From NCBI GenBank assembly GCA_900752545.1, contig CAADVS010000046.1, positions 1 through 47,493 on the forward strand: a DNA stretch of 47,493 nucleotides, written 5' to 3'. The translations under genes were made by a program, and so were the position numbers. Positions 33,118 through 41,581 of this stretch are shown one piece after another. The DNA is from an uncultured Collinsella sp. GTDB lineage: Bacteria; Actinomycetota; Coriobacteriia; Coriobacteriales; Coriobacteriaceae. Numbering within the stretch: the first letter of the stretch is position 1; each line of letters begins with the position of its first letter. A model generated the notes under the pieces. It was not told the DNA's origin. It did not search any database and worked only from the letters and a program-made list of their open reading frames with translations.

Positions 33118-33190
33118 TGGGCCGTCAGGGGGTCGAACCCTGGACCTTGGGATTAAGAGTCCCCTGCTCTACCAACTGAGCTAACGACCC
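33118..33190 (-). tRNA. tRNA-Lys (CTT), CCA not encoded
   Basis: The full cloverleaf is visible on the minus strand: acceptor GGGTCGT pairs with ACGGCCC, the D arm is TAGCTCAGTTGGTAGAGC, and the T arm has GGTTCGACCCC. The anticodon CTT lies in GGACTCTTAATCC. The bases after the discriminator read CCC, so the 3' CCA is added by enzyme. Confidence 0.95.
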
Positions 33191-33233
33191 AAAGCTAAAG
33201 TCCGTTGTGGCGGACTTTAGAGGAGATATCGTG

Positions 33234-33309
33234 TGGTGGGCCGTCAGGGGTTCGAACCCTGGACCTTGGGATTAAGAGTCCCCTGCTCTACCAACTGAGC
33301 TAACGACCC
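33234..33309 (-). tRNA. tRNA-Lys (CTT), second copy, CCA encoded
   Basis: It is nearly identical to the other tRNA-Lys, with anticodon CTT. It differs in the T stem (one base fewer in the C run, TTCGAACCC) and has an encoded CCA at 33236-33234. It is upstream of the first copy in the same transcript. Confidence 0.95.
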
Positions 33310-33331
33310 GATATCAACACGAAGCAAGAAC

Positions 33332-33409
33332 TGGGGTGGGTAAAGGGACTCGAACCCTCGACCTACGGGACCACAACCCGTCGCTCTAGCCAACTGAGCT
33401 ACACCCACC
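33332..33409 (-). tRNA. tRNA-His (GTG)
   Basis: The cloverleaf on the minus strand has acceptor GTGGGTG, the extra G-1 (33409) pairing with discriminator C73 as in all tRNA-His, and anticodon GTG in GGTTGTGGTCC. CCA is encoded at 33334-33332. It is the first tRNA of the His-Lys-Lys cluster. Confidence 0.95.
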
Positions 33410-33574
33410 GTGTCCTGTGCGCTTCGCGCTCGACTATTATTGCAAGGAACGCCACGCGATGCAAGCCCCAATTTTCAAGAATTTTGAAAAGAGTTTCTCG
33501 AGACCATTTCGAGCAAATCCCACCGGTTTCATAGGAGTAAACTTGCCCCACTGCAAATGCTCGAAAGGACCGGC

Positions 33575-34756
33575 ATGAAAGAACTCTCCAACCGCACGGC
33601 AACGTTTACCGATTCGGTCATCCGCCGCATGACACGCATCTCCAATAAGTATGGCGCCGTCAATCTCTCGCAGGGCTTCCCCGACTTCGATCCCCCGGCG
33701 CAGCTGCTCAACAGCCTCAGCGCCATCGCCAGCGACCCCAAGCCGCTCTATCACCAGTACTCCATCACCTGGGGCTCCCAGGCCATGCGCGAGGCGCTCG
33801 CCGCCAAACAGGAGCACTTTATGGGCATGCCGGTGAACCCCAACGAGAATATCGTAGTCACCTGCGGCTCCACCGAGGCCATGATGGCCGCCATGATGAC
33901 GGTCACGAACCCCGGCGACAAGGTCGTCATCTTCTCGCCATTCTACGAGAACTACGGCGCCGACACGATCCTTTCGGGCGCCGAGCCCATCTACGTGCCG
34001 CTCAACCCGCCCACATTCGACTTTGACCGTGAGGTGCTCGAGGCGGCCTTCCGCGACAACGACCCCAAGGCCATCGTCCTGTGCAACCCTTCCAACCCCT
34101 GCGGCAAGGTCTTTACGCGCGAGGAGCTCACCTTTATCGCCGACCTCTGCAAAAAGTACGACGCCTACTGCATCACCGACGAGGTATACGAGCACATCGT
34201 CTACGCGCCCCACGAGCACGTCTATATGGCCACGCTGCCCGGCATGTTCGAACGAACCATCAGTTGCAGCTCGCTGTCCAAGACGTACTCCATCACCGGC
34301 TGGCGCCTGGGCTACACCATCGCCCCTGCCGAGATCACCGAGCGCATCAAGAAGGTCCACGACTTCCTCACCGTGGGTGCCGCCGCTCCCCTGCAGGAAG
34401 CCGTCGTCACCGCCCTCAACTTCAACGACAGCTATTACGATGAGGTCCTTGACCTCTATACCGCCAAACGCGACCTGTTCTGTCAGGGACTCGACAGCAT
34501 CGGTCTTGAGCATAACGTGCCGCAGGGCGCCTATTACGTGATGATGGATATCTCGGAGTTTGGCTATGACAGCGACCTCGAATTCTGCGAGGACCTCGCG
34601 TCTAAAGTGGGTGTGGGCGCCGTGCCCGGCTCGAGCTTCTTCCGCGAGCCCGTCAACCATCTGATCCGCTTCCACTTTGCCAAGCGAGACGAGACGCTTA
34701 ACGCGGCACTGGAGAACCTCAAGTCGCTACGTGATAAAATCAAGCCGCGCGGGTAA
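33575..34756 (+). CDS. Class I/II PLP-dependent aminotransferase
   Basis: This 393-residue fold-type I aminotransferase starts with VNLSQGFPDFDPP, and has the substrate-side YSITWGSQAMREA, NPSNPCGKVF (Asn binding the cofactor), ITDEVYEHIVY (Asp and Tyr) and the PLP Lys in SSLSKTYSITGWRLGY at about residue 235. The Arg of the C-terminal RFHFAK probably holds the substrate carboxylate. It resembles the MalY/PatB-free branch that includes aspartate, aromatic and kynurenine/methionine aminotransferases; the amino donor cannot be decided. The ATG at 33575 has AAAGGA upstream. It stands alone between the tRNA cluster and the sugar kinase, with its own terminator. Confidence 0.85.
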   Translation: MKELSNRTATFTDSVIRRMTRISNKYGAVNLSQGFPDFDPPAQLLNSLSAIASDPKPLYHQYSITWGSQAMREALAAKQEHFMGMPVNPNENIVVTCGSTEAMMAAMMTVTNPGDKVVIFSPFYENYGADTILSGAEPIYVPLNPPTFDFDREVLEAAFRDNDPKAIVLCNPSNPCGKVFTREELTFIADLCKKYDAYCITDEVYEHIVYAPHEHVYMATLPGMFERTISCSSLSKTYSITGWRLGYTIAPAEITERIKKVHDFLTVGAAAPLQEAVVTALNFNDSYYDEVLDLYTAKRDLFCQGLDSIGLEHNVPQGAYYVMMDISEFGYDSDLEFCEDLASKVGVGAVPGSSFFREPVNHLIRFHFAKRDETLNAALENLKSLRDKIKPRG

Positions 34757-34783
34757 GGACGGCCCGGCAACTAAAGCAATCGA

Positions 34784-34824
34784 AGAAGCCCCGCACCGCC
34801 CGCCGCGTTGCGGGGCTTCTTTTT
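34784..34824 (+). terminator. Intrinsic terminator of the aminotransferase gene
   Basis: A 12-bp stem (34784-34795 with 34809-34820) is followed by a T run at 34819-34824. Confidence 0.9.
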
Positions 34825-34897
34825 AGAGCGCTTTCTTAAATGGTTTAGAGCTCTATACTCTAGTCACGGAGCAACTCGTCCCAGAGAGAGGAATACT

Positions 34898-35788
34898 ATG
34901 GCAGAGCAGCAGCTTATCGGAGCGCTCGAGGCCGGCGGCACCAAGATGGTGTGCGCCACGGGCTATGCGGACGGTACGGTCCTGGAGCGCGAGCAGATCG
35001 CGACCACGACCCCGCAGGAGACCGTCGAGGCCGTCAACGCATGGTTTGCAGACAAGGGCATCGCCGCGCTGGGCATCGGCGCCTTTGGACCCACCGCAGT
35101 CAACCCTGCCTCGCCCCAATACGGCAAGATCCTGGAGACGCCCAAAACGGCATGGCGCTACTTCGACCTGCTGGGCACCATCCAAAACGAGCTCAATATT
35201 CCCTGCGGCTACGACACCGACGTGAACGTTGCCTGCTTGGGCGAGGTCACCTTTGGTTGCGCCCAGGGCCTCACGGACGTGGTCTACCTGACCATCGGCA
35301 CCGGTGTGGGCGCCGGCGTGCTCTCGGGCGGCCAGCTCGTGCACGGCATGATGCATCCCGAGGCTGGCCACATCCTGGTCACGCGCGACCCGCGCGACAC
35401 CATCGGCGAGCATAGCGCCTGCCCCTTCCACGACAACTGCCTCGAGGGCCTCATCGCAGGTCCCGGCGTCAAAAAGCGCTGGGATGGCAAGAGCGCTGGA
35501 GACATGGCCGATGACCCGGAGGCCATGGACCTGCTCGCCGGTTATCTGGCACAGGCGCTCATGACCTACACGCTGTGCTACGCACCGCAAAAGATTATCA
35601 TCGGCGGCGGCGTGGCCGACCACACCCCCATCGTGCCGCTCGCGCGCAAGAAGTGCGCCGAGATGCTCAACGGTTATATCGTCACGCCCGAGGTCAACGA
35701 CATCGATACCTATATTGTCAACAACAGCCTCGAGGGCAAGCAGGGCATCATGGGCTGCCTGGCCCTGGGCGCGCAGGCGCTTCAGTAA
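34898..35788 (+). CDS. ROK-family sugar kinase, fructokinase-like
   Basis: The 296-residue ROK protein has the phosphate-binding GALEAGGTKMVCA at the N-terminus, IGIGAFGPTAVN-type GIGAFGPTAV, the GYDTDVNVACLGE active-site Asp segment, and TIGTGVGAGVL. The zinc motif is GHILV followed by CPFHDNCLEGL, the short form seen in fructokinases such as B. subtilis YdhR/GmuE rather than in glucokinases. It should phosphorylate fructose or a related hexose with ATP in the cytoplasm. The ATG at 34898 follows AGAGAGGA. A TATACT at 34854-34859 may be its -10. No transporter or glycosidase gene is adjacent. Confidence 0.85.
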   Translation: MAEQQLIGALEAGGTKMVCATGYADGTVLEREQIATTTPQETVEAVNAWFADKGIAALGIGAFGPTAVNPASPQYGKILETPKTAWRYFDLLGTIQNELNIPCGYDTDVNVACLGEVTFGCAQGLTDVVYLTIGTGVGAGVLSGGQLVHGMMHPEAGHILVTRDPRDTIGEHSACPFHDNCLEGLIAGPGVKKRWDGKSAGDMADDPEAMDLLAGYLAQALMTYTLCYAPQKIIIGGGVADHTPIVPLARKKCAEMLNGYIVTPEVNDIDTYIVNNSLEGKQGIMGCLALGAQALQ

Positions 35789-35877
35789 AGGGTGCATCAA
35801 CGGCGCACGGCGTAGCCAAGCTCGCAAAACGCCCGGACAAAACCGTCACGCCCCGCAGAGGCCCTCAAACGAACAAA

Positions 35878-35917
35878 GCCGCCTAGGACCAAGCAAAACG
35901 TCCTAGGCGGCCTTTTT
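35878..35917. terminator. Terminator shared with the 3' end of the VanZ-like gene
   Basis: A perfect 12-bp stem (35878-35889 with 35900-35911) is followed by five T on the plus strand, ending the sugar-kinase transcript. Its right arm contains the last codons and stop of the convergent VanZ-like gene. Confidence 0.85.
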
Positions 35918-36352
35918 GGTGTACATCAGCGACCGTAAGAGATATCGGAGCACGACGCCTGTCGTCGCCCCGCAGCAGTCGATCATCACATCGGTAATCA
36001 TGCCGGCGCGACCGGGCACAAAAAGCTGGATCGTCTCGTCGATAGAGGGAACAAGCAGCAAGAACACCGCCGTGGGCAGCAACACATCAAACGTGCGCCG
36101 GCCTTCGAGGTCAAAGGCGTGCGTCGCCAAGATGCCAAGCACCATGTACTCGGTAAAATGAGCGCACTTGCGCACGACGAAGTTGGTCACCCACTCGTAT
36201 GGAAGCCCCAGGGCCTGCAAAAAGCCGCGAATGGATTCCATGATCGACAAGCTCAACGAACCAGACCCCGTACCGGGAACCAGCGAATTGCCCCAAATGA
36301 CGAGCACCATGGCGCAGGCGGCAAGCGCCCATTTTCGATCGAGCTTAACCAT
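35903..36352 (-). CDS. VanZ-like membrane protein
   Basis: The 149-residue protein has four predicted membrane helices and the VanZ family pattern: IWGNSLVPGTGS at the first loop, VVRKCAHFTEYMVLGIL, and SIDETIQLFVPGRAGMITDVMIDCCGATTG. VanZ-like proteins confer low-level teicoplanin or lipoglycopeptide resistance in some Gram-positive bacteria, but most family members have no known role. The ATG at 36352 lies seven bases past the stop of the gene at 36360-37811, so the two are probably one transcript. The last codons and stop lie in the arm of the terminator hairpin at 35878-35917. Confidence 0.8.
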   Translation of the reverse strand: MVKLDRKWALAACAMVLVIWGNSLVPGTGSGSLSLSIMESIRGFLQALGLPYEWVTNFVVRKCAHFTEYMVLGILATHAFDLEGRRTFDVLLPTAVFLLLVPSIDETIQLFVPGRAGMITDVMIDCCGATTGVVLRYLLRSLMYTKKAA

Positions 36353-36359
36353 GAGGCAA

Positions 36360-37811
36360 TTATGCCTCCGCGCGCAGCGGTGTAAAGCTGGCGGTACCGC
36401 CCTCGATAACGCTCAGATAGGCACGGCCCGTGCGCTTGACGGCCGCAGACTGTAGACGGTTGATCTCTTCCTCGAGAATCTGATTGACGCGCTCATGGCG
36501 ACGGTTTTCCATAACGCCGGCAGCGATAGCCTCGGCGCGCTCGATACCCTCGCGCGAGATACGCGCGGTATCCTCGGGAAGCACGGAGCTGTGGCGGCCG
36601 ACATAGACGGGAGCAACCGAGACAGGTGAGGCTGCAGGCGTGGGCACCGCCACGGGGGAGGGCTCGGCAGCCTCGGCCATGATCGCCATGGCGGCGGCCC
36701 ACATGTCCTCGTGGCCCGAATAATCGGCCATGGGGACATCTTCCTCAAGAGAGGCATCGGGGAGACTGTCGGTATCCACGCGATCCTGGGCATCGATAGA
36801 CGCAGTGATGGCGGCAGGTTCGTCCAGATCGGAGAGATCCACACCCTTGGCATCGGAAATGATGGGCATGCTGGCGAGCTTGGCGTTGTACGGCGCCGCC
36901 TCCGCGGCCTGCATTTGGGCCGAAGCGCCCCAAAGCGAGCTTTCGGCGGCTCGGCGAGCGGCAACGGTCTCCTCGTCGACAGCCAGGGGCTCATCGGCAA
37001 AGGGGTCGGCGACAGGAGCCACCTGAGCTGCGCTCTGTTGGCCGGTCGAAGCGGCCGCCGCGGCAGAAGTGTACGCAGCCGACGATGCGCCGCTATAGGC
37101 GGCATTGTTGGCGGCGTTGGCTACAAGCGCCACGAAGGCTGCGGTGCTGCCCGCAGGGGCTGCATGAGAGCCCGAGACGGCGCGTGCGGCAGCGGCGATG
37201 TCATCGCGATTGTAAGAACCGGTCTTTCCACCGTTGGTGAGCTCGTCGATTGCAACCTGGTAGACATCGCGCGAACGCACGGGATCGCAGCTGACCGGGG
37301 AATCGTCATCGAGCATGCTGTCGATCATAGACCAGGCCTCGGCCTCATCCATGGCGTTAGCCGCGCGCGCGATGGTGGGCACGCCATCGTCGGCGTGGCG
37401 GCGCTGGAACGCACCGGTCAGGCCGGAGAGAAATGCGGGAGAAGGCTGTGCGGCATTGGCCTGATCGGCCGGGACCGCAGGCTGAGGCGCCGACCCCTGC
37501 TGCTGTGCGGGAATCGAGGCGGTCTTGAACTCGTTGTGGGTCCGGCCAAACTGAGCGGCGCCGCCCACGGCATCGGGCTCAAACAGGCGGCCATCATGCT
37601 CAGAGCGATACTCGGAGATGCCCAGCGAGGCTGCGTAGATGCCCACGCCCGCCACCGCACCAACGGCGAAGGGAACCGCGCCCGCGACAACCGTCTCGTT
37701 GACCGACGAGAACGGCAACGTCGCGGCATATATCACCACGGGGGCGGCAAGGCCGATCCCGCAGGAAAGTCCAGCAAGGACTGCTCGTTGTGTTGCATCA
37801 GAAGAAGCCAT
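36360..37811 (-). CDS. Membrane-anchored Ala-rich protein, unknown
   Basis: The 483-residue protein is not assigned to any family by me. Residues about 8-30 and 38-60 are hydrophobic (LAGLSCGIGLAAPVVIYAAT and VVAGAVPFAVGAVAGVGIYA), giving two membrane helices at the N-terminus. The remaining 420 residues are soluble and Ala/Ser/Asp-rich with little order. An ordered block lies at the end (RISREGIERAEAIAAGVMENRRHERVNQILEEEINRL...RTGRAYLSVIEG), which looks helical or coiled. The ATG at 37811 has GGGGAG upstream. It is followed closely by the VanZ-like gene. It may be a lineage-specific envelope or division protein; the function is unknown. Confidence 0.6.
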   Translation of the reverse strand: MASSDATQRAVLAGLSCGIGLAAPVVIYAATLPFSSVNETVVAGAVPFAVGAVAGVGIYAASLGISEYRSEHDGRLFEPDAVGGAAQFGRTHNEFKTASIPAQQQGSAPQPAVPADQANAAQPSPAFLSGLTGAFQRRHADDGVPTIARAANAMDEAEAWSMIDSMLDDDSPVSCDPVRSRDVYQVAIDELTNGGKTGSYNRDDIAAAARAVSGSHAAPAGSTAAFVALVANAANNAAYSGASSAAYTSAAAAASTGQQSAAQVAPVADPFADEPLAVDEETVAARRAAESSLWGASAQMQAAEAAPYNAKLASMPIISDAKGVDLSDLDEPAAITASIDAQDRVDTDSLPDASLEEDVPMADYSGHEDMWAAAMAIMAEAAEPSPVAVPTPAASPVSVAPVYVGRHSSVLPEDTARISREGIERAEAIAAGVMENRRHERVNQILEEEINRLQSAAVKRTGRAYLSVIEGGTASFTPLRAEA

Positions 37812-37947
37812 GAGCTCTCCCCATCTTCCAGCACCCAAATCGCATCATTTAGTTGGCTGCGCGAGAGAAGATGAAGCGGGACATGCGTCCCAAAGCAACG
37901 GTATATGGTTCGTTTCATCTGCGTTTTCCGTCGCGAAGCTTAAAGTT

Positions 37948-37976
37948 ATTATGCGAAACCGACCCTCCGATTGCAA
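37948..37976 (-). promoter_or_regulatory. Candidate promoter of the Ala-rich protein/VanZ operon
   Basis: On the minus strand TTGCAA (37976-37971) and CATAAT (37953-37948) are separated by 17 bases. It predicts a leader of about 130 bases. This is the main content of the 314-base gap 37812-38125 besides the rho terminator. Confidence 0.5.
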
Positions 37977-38053
37977 GCGATGAGGCCGGATTATGGCTCG
38001 AAAACTGCTGCTTGTCGGTCATAAGGTCAGAAAATGTTGCCGAGTGGCGCCGT

Positions 38054-38084
38054 AAAGAAAGGGCCGGGGCATAAACCCCGGCCC
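38054..38084 (-). terminator. Intrinsic terminator of rho
   Basis: A perfect 9-bp GC-rich stem (38061-38069 with 38076-38084) has a 6-nt loop. On the minus strand it is followed by TTTCTTT. It lies 42 bases past the rho stop. Confidence 0.85.
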
Positions 38085-38125
38085 GATTGCCCGTTCTTAT
38101 GGCGATATAGCGTGCGGCTTTTGGT

Positions 38126-40669
38126 CTAAAACGTCTGCTCGTAGTCGCTGTGCTTTTTGGCCGAACGCACCAAGAACTCCTGATTGGTGTTGGTGCCCTT
38201 AAGGCCCTTAATAAACGACGCCGCCGCGCGCTCGGTGTTGTTCATGCCGGCGAGAATGCGACGCAGGCCGAAGACAAACGGGCGCATCTGCTCGTCGACC
38301 AGCAGGTCCTCGTTGCGCGTACCGGAGGCAACGGGGTCGATGGCCGGGAAGATGCGACGGTCGGCGAGGTCGCGGTCGAGCTTGAGTTCCATGTTGCCGG
38401 TGCCCTTGAACTCCTCAAAGATGACCTCATCCATCTTGGAGCCGGTGTCGATAAGGGCGGAGGCGAGGATGGTGAGCGAGCCACCGTTCTCGATATTGCG
38501 GGCTGCACCCAGGAAACGCTTGGGCGGATACAAGGCCGCCGAATCGACACCGCCCGAAAGGATGCGGCCCGAAGCGGGTGCCGCCAGGTTGTAGGCGCGG
38601 GCAAGACGCGTGATGGAGTCGAGCACCACCACGACATCGCCGCCCAGCTCCACAATGCGCTTGGCACGCTCGATGACGAGCTCGGCCACGCGGGTGTGGT
38701 TGTCGGCGGGCATATCGAAGGTCGAGGCCACGACCTCGCCCTTAATGGAGCGCTGCATATCGGTGACCTCTTCGGGGCGCTCGTCGACGAGCAGGCAGAT
38801 GAGGTGTACCTCGGGGTTGTTGATCGAGATGGACTGGCAGATCTTCTTAAGGATCGTTGTCTTGCCGGCCTTGGGCGGCGACACGATCAGGCCACGCTGG
38901 CCCTTGCCGATCGGCGACACGATATCGATGGCGCGACCGGTGATGGAATCCTTGCCGTGCTCCATGCGCAGCGGCTCGTTGGGATAGACCGGGGTAAGGT
39001 CGCCGAACTTGGGGCGGTTGCGGATCTGCTCGGGATCCATGCCGTTAACGGTCGTGATCTTGGCGAGGCCGGCTCGCTTGTCGCCGCCGCGCGAGGGGCG
39101 CAGCGAACCCTCGATGACATCACCCGTGCGCAGGCGTGCGGAGCGGATGAGGTAAGCGGGGACGAAGGCGTCTTCGTTGGACTTCATGTAACCGTGGGCA
39201 TGGATGATGCCGGAGTTGTCCGGGCGAATCTGCAGGATGCCCTTAATATCGCGGAAGCCCTCGGCCTTCGCGGCGGTCGTGTAGATCTCCTCGACAAGCT
39301 CGGCCTTCTTCTTGCCGGTCGTCTCGATCTCGAACTCTTTTGCCTTCTCACGCAGTTCGGCGACCTTCATGGCCGCAAGCTCCTCGCGCGAAAGCGTGGG
39401 CTCGGTGGGGGCGGCGTTGCGCTCCTTGTTGCGCTGTTTGCGGTCGCGCTGACGGCTGCGGCGGTCGTTGTTGCGATCGTCCTTGCGGTCGCTGCGCTCG
39501 TCGTTGCGCTTGTGCTGACGGCGGCTGGGGCGGGCGCCCTCTTCGGTCTCGGTGCCTTCGGTAGCCGCGGCTGCGGTTGCATCGGTGCCGGACGGAGCCT
39601 CGCCCTCTGCCTTGGCGTCGGCGTTGGCATGGTTGCTGGGTTCGGCGTCGCCCTGCTGCTCGGCACCCTTGGCCCTCGCGGACTTCTTGCGCGTGCGCTT
39701 GGGCTTCTCAGTTGCCGGCTGGTCGACGTTCTCGGCCTCGGAAGCGGCATCGGCGTTTGCCTCGGAGGACTTGTCGTCGACGGGCTTAGCCTCAGCCTTG
39801 ACCTTCGCCTTCGTCGAGCGCTTTGCCGCGGTGCGACGGCTGCGGCCGGGACGGACATCGGCGGGCTCGGCATCGGCAGATGCGGGAGCCTCGGTGGACG
39901 GAGCGTCCTGGACCGGGGCATCGACCGTGGCCGTAGGCTCGGCCGTCACCGCTGCGCCCTGGGCAGCAGCTGCTGCGGCAGCGGCTTTCTCGGCCTCAAC
40001 ATACGCCTTGGGCTTGCGGCCACGACGATGCGGGCGCAGAGCCGGATCAACGACGGGAACCTCGTTGACCTCAGCGTGCACGACGGGCTCAGCGGAGGAA
40101 GCGCCCTCCCCTGCCGCAGAACGAGCCGGAGCTTCAGCGACCTCAGGAGTCAGCTGCTCGACGGGCTGCTGCGTCTTGGCTGCCGCACGGCGACGCGTGC
40201 GCGGTGCCGTCTTCTCGGCCGACTGTTCGGCAGCAGGAGCCTCGGGGGTGACCGGCGCAGCGAGCTCAGTCAATGCCGCGGCCTCGCGCTCGGCAGCGCG
40301 ACGGCGGGCACGCACAACCTGGGCCTCGCTAATCTGCGCCAGTGCACGGGCCTGCGCGACCTCATCGGAAATGGGGGCCGAAGCATCGGTGGCAACGGGG
40401 CGCTTCGCGCGCGTGGTGCGCGTCGTACGACGCTTGGGCTTTTCGGCATCCTCGCCGTCCGCAGCAGGCTTGGCCAAACGACGCGTGCGCTTAGGCTTAG
40501 CGGGAGCAGCCTCCTCGCTAGCAACGGGCGTGGTGGGCGCGGCGGCCTTAAGCGCCTCGGGAGCCGAGACCTGCGCCGGCGCGGAAAGCACGGCCTGGTC
40601 CGACGTAACCGGTGCAGCGGGAGCCGTTTGCGTCGTCGTTATTTCGTTTTCTTGTTGTTGATCAGACAC
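38126..40669 (-). CDS. rho: Transcription termination factor Rho with a very long disordered N-terminus
   Basis: The 847-residue Rho is about twice the length of E. coli Rho (419). The C-terminal half is canonical: AAMKVAELREKAKEF (N-terminal helical domain), the RNA-binding fold with GILQIRPDNSGIIHAHGYM, Walker A SPPKAGKTTILKKI at about residue 605, VDERPEEVTDMQRSI, VVVLDSITRLARAYN and the R-loop region with IDTGSKMDEVIFEEFKGTGN. Residues 1 to about 425 have no fold: they are rich in Ala, Glu, Pro, Thr and clusters of Arg/Lys (RTRRRAAAK, RRGRKPK, RKDDRNNDRRSRQRDRKQR). Such inserts in actinobacterial Rho bind RNA nonspecifically. The start is GTG at 40669 with no strong ribosome-binding site, after a leader of about 120 bases. 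Confidence 0.93.
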   Translation of the reverse strand: MSDQQQENEITTTQTAPAAPVTSDQAVLSAPAQVSAPEALKAAAPTTPVASEEAAPAKPKRTRRLAKPAADGEDAEKPKRRTTRTTRAKRPVATDASAPISDEVAQARALAQISEAQVVRARRRAAEREAAALTELAAPVTPEAPAAEQSAEKTAPRTRRRAAAKTQQPVEQLTPEVAEAPARSAAGEGASSAEPVVHAEVNEVPVVDPALRPHRRGRKPKAYVEAEKAAAAAAAAQGAAVTAEPTATVDAPVQDAPSTEAPASADAEPADVRPGRSRRTAAKRSTKAKVKAEAKPVDDKSSEANADAASEAENVDQPATEKPKRTRKKSARAKGAEQQGDAEPSNHANADAKAEGEAPSGTDATAAAATEGTETEEGARPSRRQHKRNDERSDRKDDRNNDRRSRQRDRKQRNKERNAAPTEPTLSREELAAMKVAELREKAKEFEIETTGKKKAELVEEIYTTAAKAEGFRDIKGILQIRPDNSGIIHAHGYMKSNEDAFVPAYLIRSARLRTGDVIEGSLRPSRGGDKRAGLAKITTVNGMDPEQIRNRPKFGDLTPVYPNEPLRMEHGKDSITGRAIDIVSPIGKGQRGLIVSPPKAGKTTILKKICQSISINNPEVHLICLLVDERPEEVTDMQRSIKGEVVASTFDMPADNHTRVAELVIERAKRIVELGGDVVVVLDSITRLARAYNLAAPASGRILSGGVDSAALYPPKRFLGAARNIENGGSLTILASALIDTGSKMDEVIFEEFKGTGNMELKLDRDLADRRIFPAIDPVASGTRNEDLLVDEQMRPFVFGLRRILAGMNNTERAAASFIKGLKGTNTNQEFLVRSAKKHSDYEQTF

Positions 40670-40796
40670 AGTGTTTGCTCAACTTTCTTTTCAAGCCCTG
40701 TGATCACATGCTCCCTGCATAAACCTTCAGGGCGGCTAAACAGTCTAGCTCCGTCAAATACCGACGGACATCATTGATCTGTATAGAGATGATTGC

Positions 40797-40825
40797 GTTA
40801 TATACGCAGCGTTAGTGTAACACAA
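40797..40825 (-). promoter_or_regulatory. Candidate rho promoter
   Basis: On the minus strand TTGTGT (40825-40820) and TATAAC (40802-40797) are separated by 17 bases. The leader includes the palindrome TGTGATCACA at 40699-40708. Confidence 0.55.
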
Positions 40826-41090
40826 CCGCAACCACCTGCAACTTAGTCATCGGGGACGTTCTTAAACGACTAGTCAAAAGGGATGCTCTTTACAAAGTTC
40901 CGGCGTACACCATCGCCACATCATAAGCCGCGGTGAAATAGTTCCCAAATCCCGGCCGGCACCTCTCAAGCAGGAACCATTCCACCGCAACTCATAAGAA
41001 GAAGGCAGATCAAGCCTCAAGCATCGAGAAAACGGAACAGCTAAGGGACAAGGGCATCGGCCCCAAGATCGATGTGCCACGAATCGCGCC

Positions 41091-41220
41091 CATCTACTAC
41101 GTTTGCCCCCGCACCCCTGACCATACTCACTATTTTTCGAAAGTCGCAGACCTGCTACCTGCGGTTTTAATATTGCGATTTTCGGCGTGGTTCGGGGTAC
41201 GCACTTAAACGTAGTAGATG
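41091..41220. repeat. MITE-like palindromic element 1 (130 bp)
   Basis: Perfect 14-bp terminal inverted repeats, CATCTACTACGTTT (41091-41104) and its complement (41207-41220), bound a 130-base segment without coding capacity. Its right half resembles the reverse complement of element 2 at 41317-41448, including GGTTTTA, a C-G-rich stretch GGCGTGGT and the end GTAGTA. The rest of the gap 40826-41316 shows nothing I can assign. Confidence 0.7.
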
Positions 41221-41316
41221 CCCCCGATTCTTGGCAGAAGGTATCCCACCGCTCCTCCACGGGACAAAAATGATCCGTTTTCCTCCGTCCCCAAGGGGTC
41301 ATTTTCAAAACCAAGG

Positions 41317-41448
41317 CGGTTTACTACGATGAATCGCTCAACCACGACCACGCCAAAAACCGAAAAAATAAAACCCCAGCTAGATGGCTTGCACTTTTCG
41401 GTGAAAAGCCCGTGTGATTGGAATCCCTCGATTCATCGTAGTAAACCG
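41317..41448. repeat. MITE-like palindromic element 2 (132 bp)
   Basis: Perfect 20-bp terminal inverted repeats lie at 41317-41336 and 41429-41448. The 92-base interior has no coding capacity. It is in inverted orientation relative to element 1 and shares its length, its terminal TACTACG core and interior blocks. The two look like diverged members of one family. Confidence 0.75.
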
Positions 41449-41503
41449 GTATAGTTGCGATTTGGTAACATTTTCCAGCAAGCCAAATTGTCTCGCTAAA
41501 CGC

Positions 41504-41538
41504 AAAAAGCCCGACCTCCGTTGGAGATCGGGCTTTCA
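41504..41538 (-). terminator. Intrinsic terminator of argS
   Basis: A 14-bp stem with one mismatch (41506-41519 with 41523-41536) has a 3-nt loop. On the minus strand it is followed by TTTTTGC. It lies 45 bases past the argS stop. Confidence 0.85.
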
Positions 41539-41581
41539 AGGTTCAGTTAAACCAAACCTGTACGGTCAAATGACCCGTAGC

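Noticed and set aside
40874..41314. 146-codon open frame on the minus strand in the rho-argS gap
   Set aside because: It has no ribosome-binding site, an odd composition, and runs through palindromic element 1.
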